Position numbers and translations under genes: made by a program. Of a DNA stretch of 64,000 nucleotides, positions 28,092-38,561 are shown in pieces; position 1 is the first letter of the stretch, and every line of letters starts with the position of its first letter. This DNA comes from Trypanosoma brucei gambiense DAL972. Its lineage: Eukaryota > Euglenozoa > Kinetoplastea > Trypanosomatida > Trypanosomatidae. The stretch is from positions 930,001-994,000 of the forward strand of contig NC_026741.1 of assembly GCF_000210295.1 (NCBI RefSeq), in the 5' to 3' direction. The notes below the pieces were generated by a model. That model ran no database searches. It had not been told where the DNA came from and saw only the letters and a program-made list of their open reading frames with translations.

Positions 28092-29129
28092 TTAAATATG
28101 TTTTGCGACGGCATTGTATATCATCTCGTGTACTTTCTCACGACTATAGCGTTCGCCCTCATCGTTACAACATTCTATTTGAACCCAATTCCTTTGGTTT
28201 TGACAGCACCAAACGTAAGTTTGCCTGACATTTTCCTTGTAGGAGAGGCCGGCTGTCTCATGAATGTCCAGCGACTCACGCTTCTCATCCCTTTGCATCG
28301 CCACTAGCGCGGCTGCGGGTGGCAAATCAAGATAAAGAGCGACATCCGGGGGAGGAAGCTTAAGCCATTCCAATTCCAATTGCTCAAGGTGTCTGATGAA
28401 GTCACTCCTTTCACTTTCCTCAAGCTTAGAGGCCTGGTGACCAAAGTTGGACGTGTAGTAACGGTCGAGGAGAATCTTCTTCCCGTGTGTCAACCAGTAC
28501 CTGAGTTCCGGGAGAGTGTCAAAGCGATTCAAGGAAAAAAGCAAACTGAACAGTTTAGGATCCAAATCGTGTAAAGCGCCTCTTTCACCTGATAGGACTT
28601 TGCGAATGAGCTTCCCATATCGATGTTTGTCCGATGGGAAGTCAAGACTAGCGTGAGCCTTTCCTTCCTTATCCAGCCGTTTCCGCATGTACTCTGTTTG
28701 GGTGGCCTTCCCAGCACCGTCTCCACCCTCAAAAACAATTACGGCACCTTCTGAGTCATTGTTGGGCAAGAATGCTCTTACAGCATCGGCCCATGTCTCT
28801 GAAGTATTTTGTTTGCACTCGATACCGAGGGAGGAAATCGTCTGAAGTAAGTTAGTGGTTTCGCCACCAGTGGTAAGCGAAAGTACGGGAACACGCTTTG
28901 AATAAACAGCAAATACGACATCTGCATCCTCCACTGTCTTTTCAGTAATAAAACACATGGGGGTACCAACCCTGTAAGGCGTGTGTTTCCCTCGCCACAT
29001 AAATTCGTAAGCGAAAGACTTTTCGAGCTGTATAGTTTCCGCATCACCCGCTACCTCTCTGATCACCTCAAGGACTTGTTTGTCCTCAACATCCGTGAAA
29101 ACTACAATTTTTCGGTTCATGGCCACCAT
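28092..29129 (-). CDS. TMPK: thymidylate kinase (dTMP kinase) with N-terminal extension
   Basis: 345 residues. The kinase domain covers about 130-345 and phosphorylates dTMP to dTDP for DNA synthesis. Its P-loop FEGGDGAGKATQ lies at about 134-145. It also has the DRYYTSN motif with the catalytic DR pair, and LDLPPAAALVAMQRD near the lid. About 125 residues precede it, far more than in usual enzymes of ~210 residues. This extension alternates strands and helices (IVVFTDVEDKQVLEVIREV; VVFAVYSKRVPVLSL) and looks like a small folded domain. The start follows a poly-T tract and AG at 29140-29139 by 9 bases. The ATG three codons on (29120) is an alternative. Adjacent genes are unrelated in pathway. 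Confidence 0.92.
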   Translation of the reverse strand: MVAMNRKIVVFTDVEDKQVLEVIREVAGDAETIQLEKSFAYEFMWRGKHTPYRVGTPMCFITEKTVEDADVVFAVYSKRVPVLSLTTGGETTNLLQTISSLGIECKQNTSETWADAVRAFLPNNDSEGAVIVFEGGDGAGKATQTEYMRKRLDKEGKAHASLDFPSDKHRYGKLIRKVLSGERGALHDLDPKLFSLLFSLNRFDTLPELRYWLTHGKKILLDRYYTSNFGHQASKLEESERSDFIRHLEQLELEWLKLPPPDVALYLDLPPAAALVAMQRDEKRESLDIHETAGLSYKENVRQTYVWCCQNQRNWVQIECCNDEGERYSREKVHEMIYNAVAKHI

Positions 29130-29138
29130 TGATGTATA

Positions 29139-29165
29139 CTTCGTGAGAAGAAAAAAAAAGGGAAG
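29139..29165 (-). promoter_or_regulatory. predicted SL trans-splice acceptor for thymidylate kinase
   Basis: Minus-strand tract cccttttttttttcttctc followed by the first AG at 29140-29139, 9 bases before the ATG. Confidence 0.75.
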
Positions 29166-29290
29166 ACCTAGCAACTATTATGCTCAGTCGCAAAAAAAAA
29201 AAAAGCCAGCTCAGGCGGCGCCTCCTCCTCTTCATGTGCGGGAAACAAAACTGAGAAAACAAAACTTACACGGTTTATATGGCTTAGCAA

Positions 29291-32134
29291 CTACTTTAAT
29301 TTATACCACTGATGCCGGCACTGAGCAGCACTACGTCGTACCATCCGCTTGTGATCACTCAATGCCACCTGAGACACATGAAGAACTTCGCCTCTTACCT
29401 GCAACGCGCTGCTCATGTAGGAGTTGTCGCTGTCACCATTCTCTGATGAAAACTGCATGACAAACAAGGCTGCCACACTCAATAGACGCAGCGAGGTACA
29501 CCGCACCTTAAGTAATGGTGATCTAACACCACTCAGCACCAGTGGCAGAAGGTCGTCGGTTCTTAAAAGTGCCTCTACCAACACATTCTTCGGGTCCATC
29601 TGAGACAAAGCAAGGTCGAGCAGCTCCACAAGCTCGTTGACAAACTCTTCATTCAGTGGCTTCGACACTCTTCGGGAAAATTCGACGATGTCACCCCACT
29701 CCAACCCACAAGTGGGTGACACATCCTGGAGGAGTTTTGCAACAACTCTCAGCAACTCGAGTGAAACGGGTTTGCTGCCCCTCGTGGCAGCATGCACCAG
29801 AGGCAAAATGAGGGTCGTGGTTTTTCTGCACCCTTGATAACAGAACACGAACACTCCCGTCAGTATATCAACGTAACAATCCTGTACGTATCCACTGCGA
29901 AGGGAGTTGGTAATTTCTTCGATGATTACTTCAATAATCCCGCCTTCTGCCACACCACAAGCAAGCAGACCACGAGCAACAGCTGCCCGCGCCGCGAGCT
30001 GCGTGGTTGGGTTCAACCGCTTCGCTGCTTCGAGAAAGCGACCTGCGACACCGGGCACCCGCGCACACAGTGATGACACACTCTGCATTGTTAATACATC
30101 TGTCGGTGTGCTGCGCACTGCATCCAAAACTTCGCACATCCAATGTTCTATGTGATCCGAAACACCCAGGACATCCATGTCAAAACATGAAACTAGAGAA
30201 GCTGTCAATACACCCCATTGCTCTCCCTCCACCTCCTGAAGCACAGATGGAACGAAAGCAATGGGAAGCAGCAGGAGCAAATCGCACAGATAGTCAAAGC
30301 TCGCCACAGAATTCCTCTTTTTGGTCAAAAGCAGAAGGCAACGAATATCTTCGGTAGAGTAGTCCGCGTGCGCAGAGAGACTGGAGCGACACAAGGAAAA
30401 AACATCCCTTTCGGTAAGGGTAAATCCGAACAACCCCTCTGGACATTCTAACAGTGATTTTGTGGCAGCTAGTGATAAAGAGGCCTGCGACCCTAACAAG
30501 CCTTTGTAGAGTGTAAGAATACCGGCTGCTGTGGGATTTATGTCGGCAGGCATGTCCAACAGCGCAACATTCAGTAAATTTCCTTCGACAGAGCCAATGC
30601 GTGAGATATGCTTCACAACCCTGTTGCCGACTTCCTCATCTCCACAGAGACAAAGTGCTATAAGTCTCTTGTAGATGAGTAGAACTGTGTCATCGGGCAT
30701 CCAGTGTGGAAGCCATGCTGCAAGGGTAACCAGCGATGCAAGCAACTCGCACCTTACATGCACAGAAGATGCGTCAGCCTTTTGCAGTGACAAGGTCAGC
30801 TTCTCCACAAGTTGAAACAATTTCTCACTCACGGTTTCGAGACCTTCTTTAACATCACGCTGTGGGGGAAGCCTCTTTCCACATTCGCCACCATTACCCG
30901 CATCGAAAATCCCACTAAGTATGGCGGAAATTATGAGGACCGCATCGTCGACTTCAAAACTATCCTCCCGCGTATTCGACAGTAGCTGCAGCAAAAAGCA
31001 CTGCACAGTGGCCGCACCGCAGCATGTGCTACTGCTGACAAGGTGATAGAACATAGTTGCATAGGCGGAACACACAGCTGGTCCCGACCTCAAACTAGCC
31101 AGTGCGCCACTCGTCATTGGCTCTAGCCACGAGCGGACGATTGATAACGAAACATCCTGCGCTCTTTTGGAGATGAACTTCAATACGTGTACGCAGTCCT
31201 TAACGTACGGCTCACATTCCACAGACCCGAGTGATACTGCTCGGACGACTTCGTTCCTTATGTGATTCGTCACAGAAACCACATGCGGGCACAAACTCTC
31301 GGTGGTGTGACTCGAATCCAACGAGAAAATGTTTAAAAGCACATTCGTGGATTCCTGCTTAACAACAGAGGATGGGGACGCCATTCTTGACAACAGAAAT
31401 GGGACACAAATGTTCAAATACAAGGGATGCGTCATGCATGCCGACAGGACACGCCGCAAATCCTCTTTCGACACCTTACATCCGTGTGGTTGTGAAAATA
31501 CCACCGGGAAATAACTAGAAATACTGTCAAAATACTCCTCCAGCAAGGGTTGCATGGCATCTTCTCTCGCATAAGAGGCAATTATGTGATGTAACTCAAG
31601 CGCACGCATTAGTAACTCCGGTTCATTTTCCTCATCCATAGATTTTAGGACAACTTGAAGAAAGGAGGTGGTGAACCACGTTGCGGTCTCTTTTGTAACA
31701 GTAAAGCGAAGAACATCGTACCCCCAACTCCGGACGTTGGTCGGGAGGGCTTGCAAACTGAAGCTCTGCAAAAACTCAGTGTGTAAAACGTTGAAAACGT
31801 CACTGGTACATGGCCCCTCTGACGATAGCTCTCTGACAAGAAGGGCCGTAGATTCCACAGCAACCGCAATCGTTTGCATTGAAGAGAGCTTTCTGGAGAA
31901 AAACCTCAGCATAACATCGACCTCTTCAATTGTGCGGTCGCGCCGATTCACTGTAGCAAGCCCCAGAACACGGACTGCATTTACAACGTGCTCTTCTCCT
32001 GTGAGGTATTTACCCATCATGCGCGATAATTGCAGAAGAGGGATTCCGCGAAGCTTTTCAAGCGTCACTTCATCAGCGTTAGTCCCGCACGTAACAACAC
32101 CTTGAAGTAATGTATCAACTTCCTCAACAGACAT
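29291..32134 (-). CDS. MMS19: MMS19-like HEAT-repeat protein, cytosolic iron-sulfur targeting
   Basis: 947 residues from the ATG at 32134. The open frame continues upstream without an ATG. The protein is almost wholly helical. The N-terminal region matches MMS19. It has a VDVMLRFFSRKL-type helix near 75 and, near 190-270, the conserved block EEYFDSISSYFPVVFSQP. This is followed by KEDLRRVLSACMTHPLYLNICVPFLLSRM. The C-terminus has VLVEALLRTDDLLPLVLSG and repeating HEAT-like helices. MMS19 is the substrate-binding arm of the CIA targeting complex, which inserts iron-sulfur clusters into DNA polymerases, primase, XPD-type helicases and others. Size is close to human MMS19 (about 1030). A partner, CIAO1, lies in the same array. 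Confidence 0.85.
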   Translation of the reverse strand: MSVEEVDTLLQGVVTCGTNADEVTLEKLRGIPLLQLSRMMGKYLTGEEHVVNAVRVLGLATVNRRDRTIEEVDVMLRFFSRKLSSMQTIAVAVESTALLVRELSSEGPCTSDVFNVLHTEFLQSFSLQALPTNVRSWGYDVLRFTVTKETATWFTTSFLQVVLKSMDEENEPELLMRALELHHIIASYAREDAMQPLLEEYFDSISSYFPVVFSQPHGCKVSKEDLRRVLSACMTHPLYLNICVPFLLSRMASPSSVVKQESTNVLLNIFSLDSSHTTESLCPHVVSVTNHIRNEVVRAVSLGSVECEPYVKDCVHVLKFISKRAQDVSLSIVRSWLEPMTSGALASLRSGPAVCSAYATMFYHLVSSSTCCGAATVQCFLLQLLSNTREDSFEVDDAVLIISAILSGIFDAGNGGECGKRLPPQRDVKEGLETVSEKLFQLVEKLTLSLQKADASSVHVRCELLASLVTLAAWLPHWMPDDTVLLIYKRLIALCLCGDEEVGNRVVKHISRIGSVEGNLLNVALLDMPADINPTAAGILTLYKGLLGSQASLSLAATKSLLECPEGLFGFTLTERDVFSLCRSSLSAHADYSTEDIRCLLLLTKKRNSVASFDYLCDLLLLLPIAFVPSVLQEVEGEQWGVLTASLVSCFDMDVLGVSDHIEHWMCEVLDAVRSTPTDVLTMQSVSSLCARVPGVAGRFLEAAKRLNPTTQLAARAAVARGLLACGVAEGGIIEVIIEEITNSLRSGYVQDCYVDILTGVFVFCYQGCRKTTTLILPLVHAATRGSKPVSLELLRVVAKLLQDVSPTCGLEWGDIVEFSRRVSKPLNEEFVNELVELLDLALSQMDPKNVLVEALLRTDDLLPLVLSGVRSPLLKVRCTSLRLLSVAALFVMQFSSENGDSDNSYMSSALQVRGEVLHVSQVALSDHKRMVRRSAAQCRHQWYKLK

Positions 32135-32463
32135 ACTACTTTTTCGATATATATTCTTTACTCGTCCTATTCTTGGTTTCTTCAAGTTTTCTTCTACTGA
32201 CAACCAGTTTTCAGGCGATAGGCAACCGTAAAGTGACTGCAACTCCTTCCCTCCCGGTGGCGTTTACAACCCACCTTTCAACAGAATGGAGGAAAGGTAG
32301 GAAGAATGTCGACGTTGTATAAGCGTAAAAAGCAAGGTATGTGCAGAAACAAACAACGACCTTCCGAACACAAAGATTAATTTAATACGACACAAAGTTG
32401 CCTTGGCTCCCCTGCACACAGAGACGCATAGCAATTGGCAGCACACAGTCAACAGTTGAGAAA
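32135..32463. other. intergenic region between TRAPPC11-like and MMS19-like genes
   Basis: Holds the MMS19 splice signal and 5' UTR, and the short 3' UTR of the TRAPPC11-like gene. No other feature seen. Confidence 0.6.
32275..32330 (-). promoter_or_regulatory. predicted SL trans-splice acceptor for the MMS19-like gene
   Basis: Minus-strand tract ttcttcctacctttcctcc then the first AG at 32276-32275. It implies a 140-base 5' UTR and leaves the ATG at 32134 as the start; the in-frame codons between have no ATG. Confidence 0.6.
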
Positions 32464-35400
32464 CTACGGCGTCAAGACGCAGATTTTCTGAGAGTCAAAC
32501 TGGAAGGAAGATACGGTTCCAAATGACACTCCTGATGAATGTCTAAGGTGGAGTGAAGGGAGCTGGAGCACGCCGACAGCAAGGGGCTTCAGAACTATGC
32601 GTGTCGAGTAAACCGCAAGGGGTCCAATGGGGAAGTTCCATTGCTCTATCCCGCCCACTAGGAAAAACTCCCCATTTCTCTCCAGCGTCAACTGACAACT
32701 TTGAGGAATCGCGGTTTTGTTGACAACATTACAAACCAAAGTAACATAGGAACCGCTCGCCACGGTTGAAGGACACTCCAGGGTTAACTCAAGAACGTGA
32801 TCATCGGTCTCAACCTCAGGCAAGGAAACGTCGGATATAATGCGCTGTGTGCTTGAACCTGGTGAAATGAGCATACGCACAAACCCCAGCGAAACCCTTC
32901 CCGTCCTCAACACACGAAGTTTGGCTGTTACTGTGAATGATTCCATGTAGTCAACTTGAAACGGAAGAGTGCCGGCGGCTAGGGAGAGCAGCACCACATT
33001 ATCAGAAACGACTGCGTCGAAAGACGATAGAGTTAAACCTTGAACAGCGCGGCATTCCATGGTCATCACTACTACAATAGTCTCCCCTTTTGAGAAGTTA
33101 ATATCACCACACTTCTCCCTATTGGTGAATGCACCGTACAGCGTGACACTTCTGTTACCGTGGAGAGTACTAAGATCCTCATTAATATAATCCTGAGGGC
33201 GGAGTAGAGTATATGACCCGCTCCGTACGAATGGGGAAGATACTTCAGGCACCTCCAGCGTGACGAGGGATGTTCCACCATCATTTGTATTTTGAGCTTC
33301 CATAGTCCATGGAATGCTTTTGAAAAGGGTGTATGACGGTATAAAGGGGCAGGAAATGTGCGCCTGAACGTTCTTCGTTATTTCCACCTTTGCGCTTGTG
33401 TTGGAAAGGGCACAAAAAGTAACGGGGATGACGTACTTCCCCGCTCTGTTGCATTTATATCTCATTGTCAGACGCGAAGGACTACCGCACAGTATGGGCG
33501 GGAGGTTGTTCAAGAGAAGACTCACGTACCCTTTCCCACCGTCGCAACGCTTCTTCAAAGAACAATTTCCAGCATCACACCCAACGAACTCATAAACTGC
33601 GGGGAGGTGAGTCAAAACAAAGCTCGTGTCATCCCTCAGATCGCTATTGGTATCAATCACTACATCCACCTCCACAACTTCGCCTTCGACACCCACGATG
33701 TAATCGGGTGCATGAACCTCAATGTGGCATATCGGTTCCGCCACGCAAACCCATGGCGTGCATTGAGAATAGCTAACACCCCATTTTTTGAATTGATCGT
33801 GCTGTAGAAAGTAATTTTCAACAGAGGTATCATCGAAATTCCACTCTACATTCAAGCAGATCTCGCCACATTTCACACGGCCCTGAACGCGTGAACAATA
33901 ATAAACCCCTGGTTCTCTCAAGTCGAAAAGAGCAGAAACGCTACTGGAGTTACATGAGCACAGCTCAACAGACCTATCAACAGAAGTCTGCGTGGCCCAA
34001 CTATCCAATTTGTTATCACGCATTCGAGAAAGATTGACGCAAAGGGAGTCCACATTTACATTGTCAATGGAATGTGTGCGGAACACCATTACCAACTCAT
34101 GCATTGAATCATCCCCATGTACCTCACTGAAACCGCAGAAGATGTTAAAGGGAGCGTAATACCCTTTGTGCGGATATGAAAGAAAACTGTCAAGTGAACA
34201 GGTAGATATCATCTTCGCAAATGAATCACGAAATCGCCTTTGAATTTCCTCCGCACCAGGTCCAAAGGACAAGGAGGCGTAAGAAAGAGTGACCTCCCTG
34301 GAACACTTTTCTACTAATTCATCGGGTACTGACTTCGACAATTCCATTAGCAACCCGTGAATAACCTTAGCACCTTCGTACGACTTAACACCGTGTTCCC
34401 ACAACATCTCCAGTGAATACAGTGCTTCATCAGTCCTTCGAAGCATGACATTCAGCCGCGCCGAAGTGTAAAGCAGTTCTACCGTCGGCACGGTCAAGCA
34501 TGCACATTCGCTCAACAATTCACCCACTCGTTTCGTGAGAGCATCCGAGGTTCCACTGAGTGAGCAAATATTAACGTGCGCCTCTGAGCAGCACTCCACA
34601 CCAATCAGAACAGGCGCCACAGTTTTCTGTGCAGAAGTCTCAAGTGACCGATTTACCTTAAGAGCATCTTCATAAGCAAACATACATGCGCAAAGATGGC
34701 CCATCGAAGCAACAGGCACCGCATGGCAGGTATTCTTCGCTAACCAGTAATGGCACTCAGCAATAAGCAACGGTTTCAGAAACTGCACCATGGTAAAGTT
34801 CTCACCAGTAGAAGGAGTGACCTGTCCCAACCATACGATATGATCCTCACACATACCATAATATAAATCCTCAAAGCTAACATCGGACAGAGCTTTGGCA
34901 GCATTCAGTAAGTGCATAATAATGACCGTGCCGCACATGCGCAATTCCATCGGTGACTGAGGAGGGGCAACATCTCTTAGGCAGTTATAAGCGTTGGTAA
35001 AATGCTTTACAGCCGCACCCAAATCACGCACAACAAGAGAGTGCCACCCGGCCTTGAACCCCAATCGCACTGCACGGTAATTTGGTTCCGGTGGCTTGTT
35101 CCTAATGCGAGCCAACTCCTCCATGTGATATGCCGTTGATGTTTTCTTCAACATATGGTAGAGATGTTCCGCGCTCTCCCTTTCCATCCCTAGTTTGAAT
35201 AAAATTATCAGCTCATTAAAATCATCCCCTAGCCTCTGTTTGAGTACTCGTTGCAGTGTTTCTAGTTTTTCTTTCACATCCTCTCCTTCATTGGAACATT
35301 TCTCAGTTGCGAGTGCGACAATAATTTTGCTTCGCAGTGTGCGTGTCCACGCCAGCAGTTGGTCCCACATGCTGGAATTCCCAATCTCATCCATTGCGAC

Positions 35401-35715
35401 ATCGCTCACCGTTTCCCAATCCAGGCTAAAAATAACGCAGCTAAACCTGGAATGTAAATGCCTCGTGCACCAGTCGCTTTTCAGAACACCGAGTGCATTC
35501 GGAAGAGGTGCGCCTGCAGCCTTTTGCTTCGTGGGGAGCGATCTCAGGTCTGGAAAATATTTGATGTGAAAGAGTGACGACTGGTTTGACATGCGAGACA
35601 ATCCCTCAGATATGCATAGCCGCTTTCCACTGACGACGGCAACCAAGAAAGGAGGCTCATTATCAAGGTAGCTCTTGTAACAACTGTCGGTGTAAATCTG
35701 GGATAAGAAGTTCAT
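32464..35715 (-). CDS. TRAPPC11: TRAPPC11 (foie gras)-like trafficking protein
   Basis: 1083 residues, close to human TRAPPC11 (1133). The foie-gras region at about 150-400 is the most telling. It has LGMERESAEHLYHMLKKTSTAYHMEELARIRNKP, then the tandem helical stretch GFKAGWHSLVVRDLGAAVKHFTNAYNCLRDV typical of the family. The C-terminal half is rich in beta-strands (gryzun-like), with several immunoglobulin-like modules up to the end. TRAPPC11 is a subunit of metazoan-type TRAPPIII, acting in ER-to-Golgi transport and autophagy. No transmembrane segment is seen. The start ATG follows a T/C-rich tract and AG within about 30 bases. The next gene upstream, for a BRCT protein, is unrelated. Confidence 0.85.
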   Translation of the reverse strand: MNFLSQIYTDSCYKSYLDNEPPFLVAVVSGKRLCISEGLSRMSNQSSLFHIKYFPDLRSLPTKQKAAGAPLPNALGVLKSDWCTRHLHSRFSCVIFSLDWETVSDVAMDEIGNSSMWDQLLAWTRTLRSKIIVALATEKCSNEGEDVKEKLETLQRVLKQRLGDDFNELIILFKLGMERESAEHLYHMLKKTSTAYHMEELARIRNKPPEPNYRAVRLGFKAGWHSLVVRDLGAAVKHFTNAYNCLRDVAPPQSPMELRMCGTVIIMHLLNAAKALSDVSFEDLYYGMCEDHIVWLGQVTPSTGENFTMVQFLKPLLIAECHYWLAKNTCHAVPVASMGHLCACMFAYEDALKVNRSLETSAQKTVAPVLIGVECCSEAHVNICSLSGTSDALTKRVGELLSECACLTVPTVELLYTSARLNVMLRRTDEALYSLEMLWEHGVKSYEGAKVIHGLLMELSKSVPDELVEKCSREVTLSYASLSFGPGAEEIQRRFRDSFAKMISTCSLDSFLSYPHKGYYAPFNIFCGFSEVHGDDSMHELVMVFRTHSIDNVNVDSLCVNLSRMRDNKLDSWATQTSVDRSVELCSCNSSSVSALFDLREPGVYYCSRVQGRVKCGEICLNVEWNFDDTSVENYFLQHDQFKKWGVSYSQCTPWVCVAEPICHIEVHAPDYIVGVEGEVVEVDVVIDTNSDLRDDTSFVLTHLPAVYEFVGCDAGNCSLKKRCDGGKGYVSLLLNNLPPILCGSPSRLTMRYKCNRAGKYVIPVTFCALSNTSAKVEITKNVQAHISCPFIPSYTLFKSIPWTMEAQNTNDGGTSLVTLEVPEVSSPFVRSGSYTLLRPQDYINEDLSTLHGNRSVTLYGAFTNREKCGDINFSKGETIVVVMTMECRAVQGLTLSSFDAVVSDNVVLLSLAAGTLPFQVDYMESFTVTAKLRVLRTGRVSLGFVRMLISPGSSTQRIISDVSLPEVETDDHVLELTLECPSTVASGSYVTLVCNVVNKTAIPQSCQLTLERNGEFFLVGGIEQWNFPIGPLAVYSTRIVLKPLAVGVLQLPSLHLRHSSGVSFGTVSSFQFDSQKICVLTP

Positions 35716-36734
35716 TTCGCTAGTACAACACCTTTAAAGGGGGAAAAAACTGTGGAAACTTAGGGGGAGTAGATGGGCACGCACAGGGTAACAGAACTTA
35801 CGAGCGTGCACGGAGTGAAAGCTGACTTCAGTGCAAAACATGTCGCTCCACGCCTCAGTAAAATATAATAGTTCCAACATTGACAAACAAAAGGGAAGGG
35901 AACACCTCCACGAAGAAAAAGGTGCAGCACGTGGTGGGGTGTCGTATAACATTTTTAGAACAAGCGCAGCAGAGTTCGGCTCCCAAATAGGTCAACCATT
36001 TCATACTATTGCTACTCCACGGAAACTTCCCAATACTCCGCACGCGCGTTACTTTCAGAAGATGCTTCCTTGGGAAAACAGACCTACCTGATGTGAAGCA
36101 ATGCATTGCGCGAACACACACACACATGGACACGTCTCGTCCAGGTACAATGCGGATATGATGAAACCTTTTCAGTCCGCAGATATCATTCAACATGCCT
36201 TCAACAACACCATTATAATACGTTAGTATTCTCCTCTATCCCCTTTCCCCCCCCTGCGAAGCGGGTCCATCCTTAAGTATTGCTCGGACTGGAAATTACC
36301 AAGTGACTTTTGCCGTGCAAGCACAACACGGGTAAAACGGCAACCTTTCTATTTGCTACAGGTGGAACCGTCATAAGAAACCCTCACAAGCTCATAGTGT
36401 CACAACATTGGTTCTAAGGGACGAGGCATAGAATGCAATGACAGCAAAATACCCCCCAGAGTCATTTCGGTAGGGGAACAACAGAGTCCAAATTGTCGAT
36501 ATCACATATGATCATTTCCTGATTTCATCGAAGGACCGCAAGCCAAAGGAACATGGGTCTTTCTTCCTCCATCGCTTTGGTCAGTACAGGGGAAAGTAAA
36601 AGATGAAGAGGAATAGCAAAGAATGGTCAAGCATACACGACAAAGGTAACAGAAATCTGAACAAGGTGAAAACTACCACAAACTCCCTCAGTTTTTTTTT
36701 CATTCCTTAGATCCGCTTTCGTTTGTTTCTCTTC
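35716..36734. other. intergenic region between BRCT and TRAPPC11-like genes
   Basis: No gene seen. It contains the 3' UTR of the BRCT gene. A minus-strand T/C tract (about 35737-35765) precedes the TRAPPC11-like start and is a likely SL acceptor region. Confidence 0.5.
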
Positions 36735-38561
36735 TTATTTTTGTACACTGCCCCCAGCTTTCATTACGTAGCACCATTCGGGAAGCTTTTGACCATCCAT
36801 GAGCCGACCCGTTGCGTCGAAGATAGGTGAGGTGGCAAGGCATAACACCTGATGGAGTAATTCCAGTGCATATATCTCAACGTTCATGTGCATCAGTTGC
36901 TCAGGAAATTTGGGAGGAGGAATAAAGTAAGACAACTCTTTAACACTTTGAAAGCATTCCACGAGTATATGGGAGAACTTTTGTATGGTTGAGGGATCCA
37001 CTGCCGCAGTGCTTTCGTGACCTATCCTAAAGGGTGTAATACTTTTGCAGCCACCTGCCTCTAGAACGTTTGTTATACCTTGTTCCACTTCTATGCTCGT
37101 CGTAAAAAGGGCTACACGCCACCCACCAAACACTGCCTGGGTTGGAATCACCCAATCTCTTAGCAGAGGATTTTTCTCGTACTCATGTAGACGGCCAACA
37201 ATCCACCGCCCCCGTGCACGCGAGTCAAACACGTAACGGGGCGTGACGACATGCTTTAAAGAGGCGCAGCAGCCAAGAAATGCCGCCGTGCGCTCTGTTG
37301 CACCTCCGGCTATAACCAAGTGAGTTGTTTCTTTGCAGTACGTCCCTCTTGTTACAACTCGTGCCCCAAGTTTCCGTATGGCACTTATAACTTCTTTCCT
37401 TTTCTCCACCAGGTGACTAACCTGAAAACACCACTTCGATGGTGACAGTGTCTCTAAGCTCTCCTCAGAAAAGGAACCCTCCGGAGATGATATCGGCGAT
37501 GGCTCGCGCTTGTAGCGTATCACCTGCGAGGGCATGTCTCCATCGAAATCAGCAGAATTGCCCAGCAATGAACCCATCTGACTATCCGAATAAGTCCTTC
37601 TCGCAGGGAGGAGAACCGGGCGCCTACCGCTATCCAGCCCGCATGCGGGAACTGCGATTTGCGAGTCGACATCTGCGTATACTGATTGGGAAGACAGGCC
37701 ATTAAACCCACGCAGGAGGTCTCGCGGGACCACTTCCGAGTGAGACGCTTCCTCAGCCTCGGGAAACTCGACAACAAACTGGGAAACTTGATTTCGGGAA
37801 GTATCCTCCAACTGATTAAGCAACTCATCCAACTCTTCGTCGATATCACATTCGCCGTCTTCTAACTGTCGCGCGGAATCCCACTCACCTTCATCACCAC
37901 ACTTCCTGTACACAAACTCTGAAAGCGACTCCATCGTTACAATCCGAGCGGCCCATGTAGCCTCTTCTATTTGCGGAGAAACAAGGACGTTGCATCCCAT
38001 CTTGAGCGCTGTTTCTGCTTCACTTTCTTCTTCATCAGCATTAGGCGAAGGAAGAATGAGCACCTTCTTCTTAAGCCCACGTGACACGAGCTTGCTTGTG
38101 CGGTCCCGCTCTTCCCTGTTGTAAAGGGAGGAAATGGCAAAAAAGAATCGGCTGTTTTTCCCCACTTGTGGTGTGCCGTGTTCGTCAGAGACTCGTCGTT
38201 GCTCCGCTCCCGACCGAATTACACCCCGTAAATTACTCAATTCCTTCGAGTACCGCTTGACTTCACCCGCACCACTCTCCCGCACGAATCCTATGGAGGC
38301 ATCACGCAACCTGCAATACAACCGCTGCGATATGAATTTCAGTAGAGCCGCCAGCCGCTTCAGAACGTCACCGGTGCGGCCTGAGGGATCATCATCCTGC
38401 ACAGGCTCCCTCAAGAAATCCATAAGAAGATTGTACGCTGCAGTAACTCCCTCGAGTTCAGAAGACAACTCCTCGTAGAGCTGAGAAATAGCTGGTGGCG
38501 CAGTTAACTCCGCAGGCCTCCCCACGAGTTTGTCATTCCTGCGGTCCATCCCTTTTGTCAT
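36735..38561 (-). CDS. tandem BRCT-domain protein
   Basis: 608 residues from the first ATG of the predicted mRNA; a second ATG lies four codons on. The N-terminal ~130 residues are helical. The middle (about 200-380) is acidic and Ser-rich with several likely kinase sites. Two BRCT modules fill the C-terminus. The first, about 385-495, has WCFQVSHLVEKRKEVISAIRKLG, then ARVV...TTHLVIAG, and FDSRARGRWI. The second, about 500-590, has FGGWRVALFTT and FSHILVEC. BRCT pairs bind phosphorylated partners in DNA damage and replication control; TopBP1-like or other checkpoint roles are possible, but the sequence does not decide. An in-frame, ATG-less open stretch runs upstream to about 38684 and is more likely 5' UTR. 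Confidence 0.82.
   Translation of the reverse strand: MTKGMDRRNDKLVGRPAELTAPPAISQLYEELSSELEGVTAAYNLLMDFLREPVQDDDPSGRTGDVLKRLAALLKFISQRLYCRLRDASIGFVRESGAGEVKRYSKELSNLRGVIRSGAEQRRVSDEHGTPQVGKNSRFFFAISSLYNREERDRTSKLVSRGLKKKVLILPSPNADEEESEAETALKMGCNVLVSPQIEEATWAARIVTMESLSEFVYRKCGDEGEWDSARQLEDGECDIDEELDELLNQLEDTSRNQVSQFVVEFPEAEEASHSEVVPRDLLRGFNGLSSQSVYADVDSQIAVPACGLDSGRRPVLLPARRTYSDSQMGSLLGNSADFDGDMPSQVIRYKREPSPISSPEGSFSEESLETLSPSKWCFQVSHLVEKRKEVISAIRKLGARVVTRGTYCKETTHLVIAGGATERTAAFLGCCASLKHVVTPRYVFDSRARGRWIVGRLHEYEKNPLLRDWVIPTQAVFGGWRVALFTTSIEVEQGITNVLEAGGCKSITPFRIGHESTAAVDPSTIQKFSHILVECFQSVKELSYFIPPPKFPEQLMHMNVEIYALELLHQVLCLATSPIFDATGRLMDGQKLPEWCYVMKAGGSVQK

Noticed and set aside
29291..32242. 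MMS19-like start at 32242
   Set aside because: The codon there is TTG, and the first ATG in frame is at 32134. The same correction was made for the helicase, BRCT, SNARE, small membrane-protein, 582-residue and coiled-coil genes.
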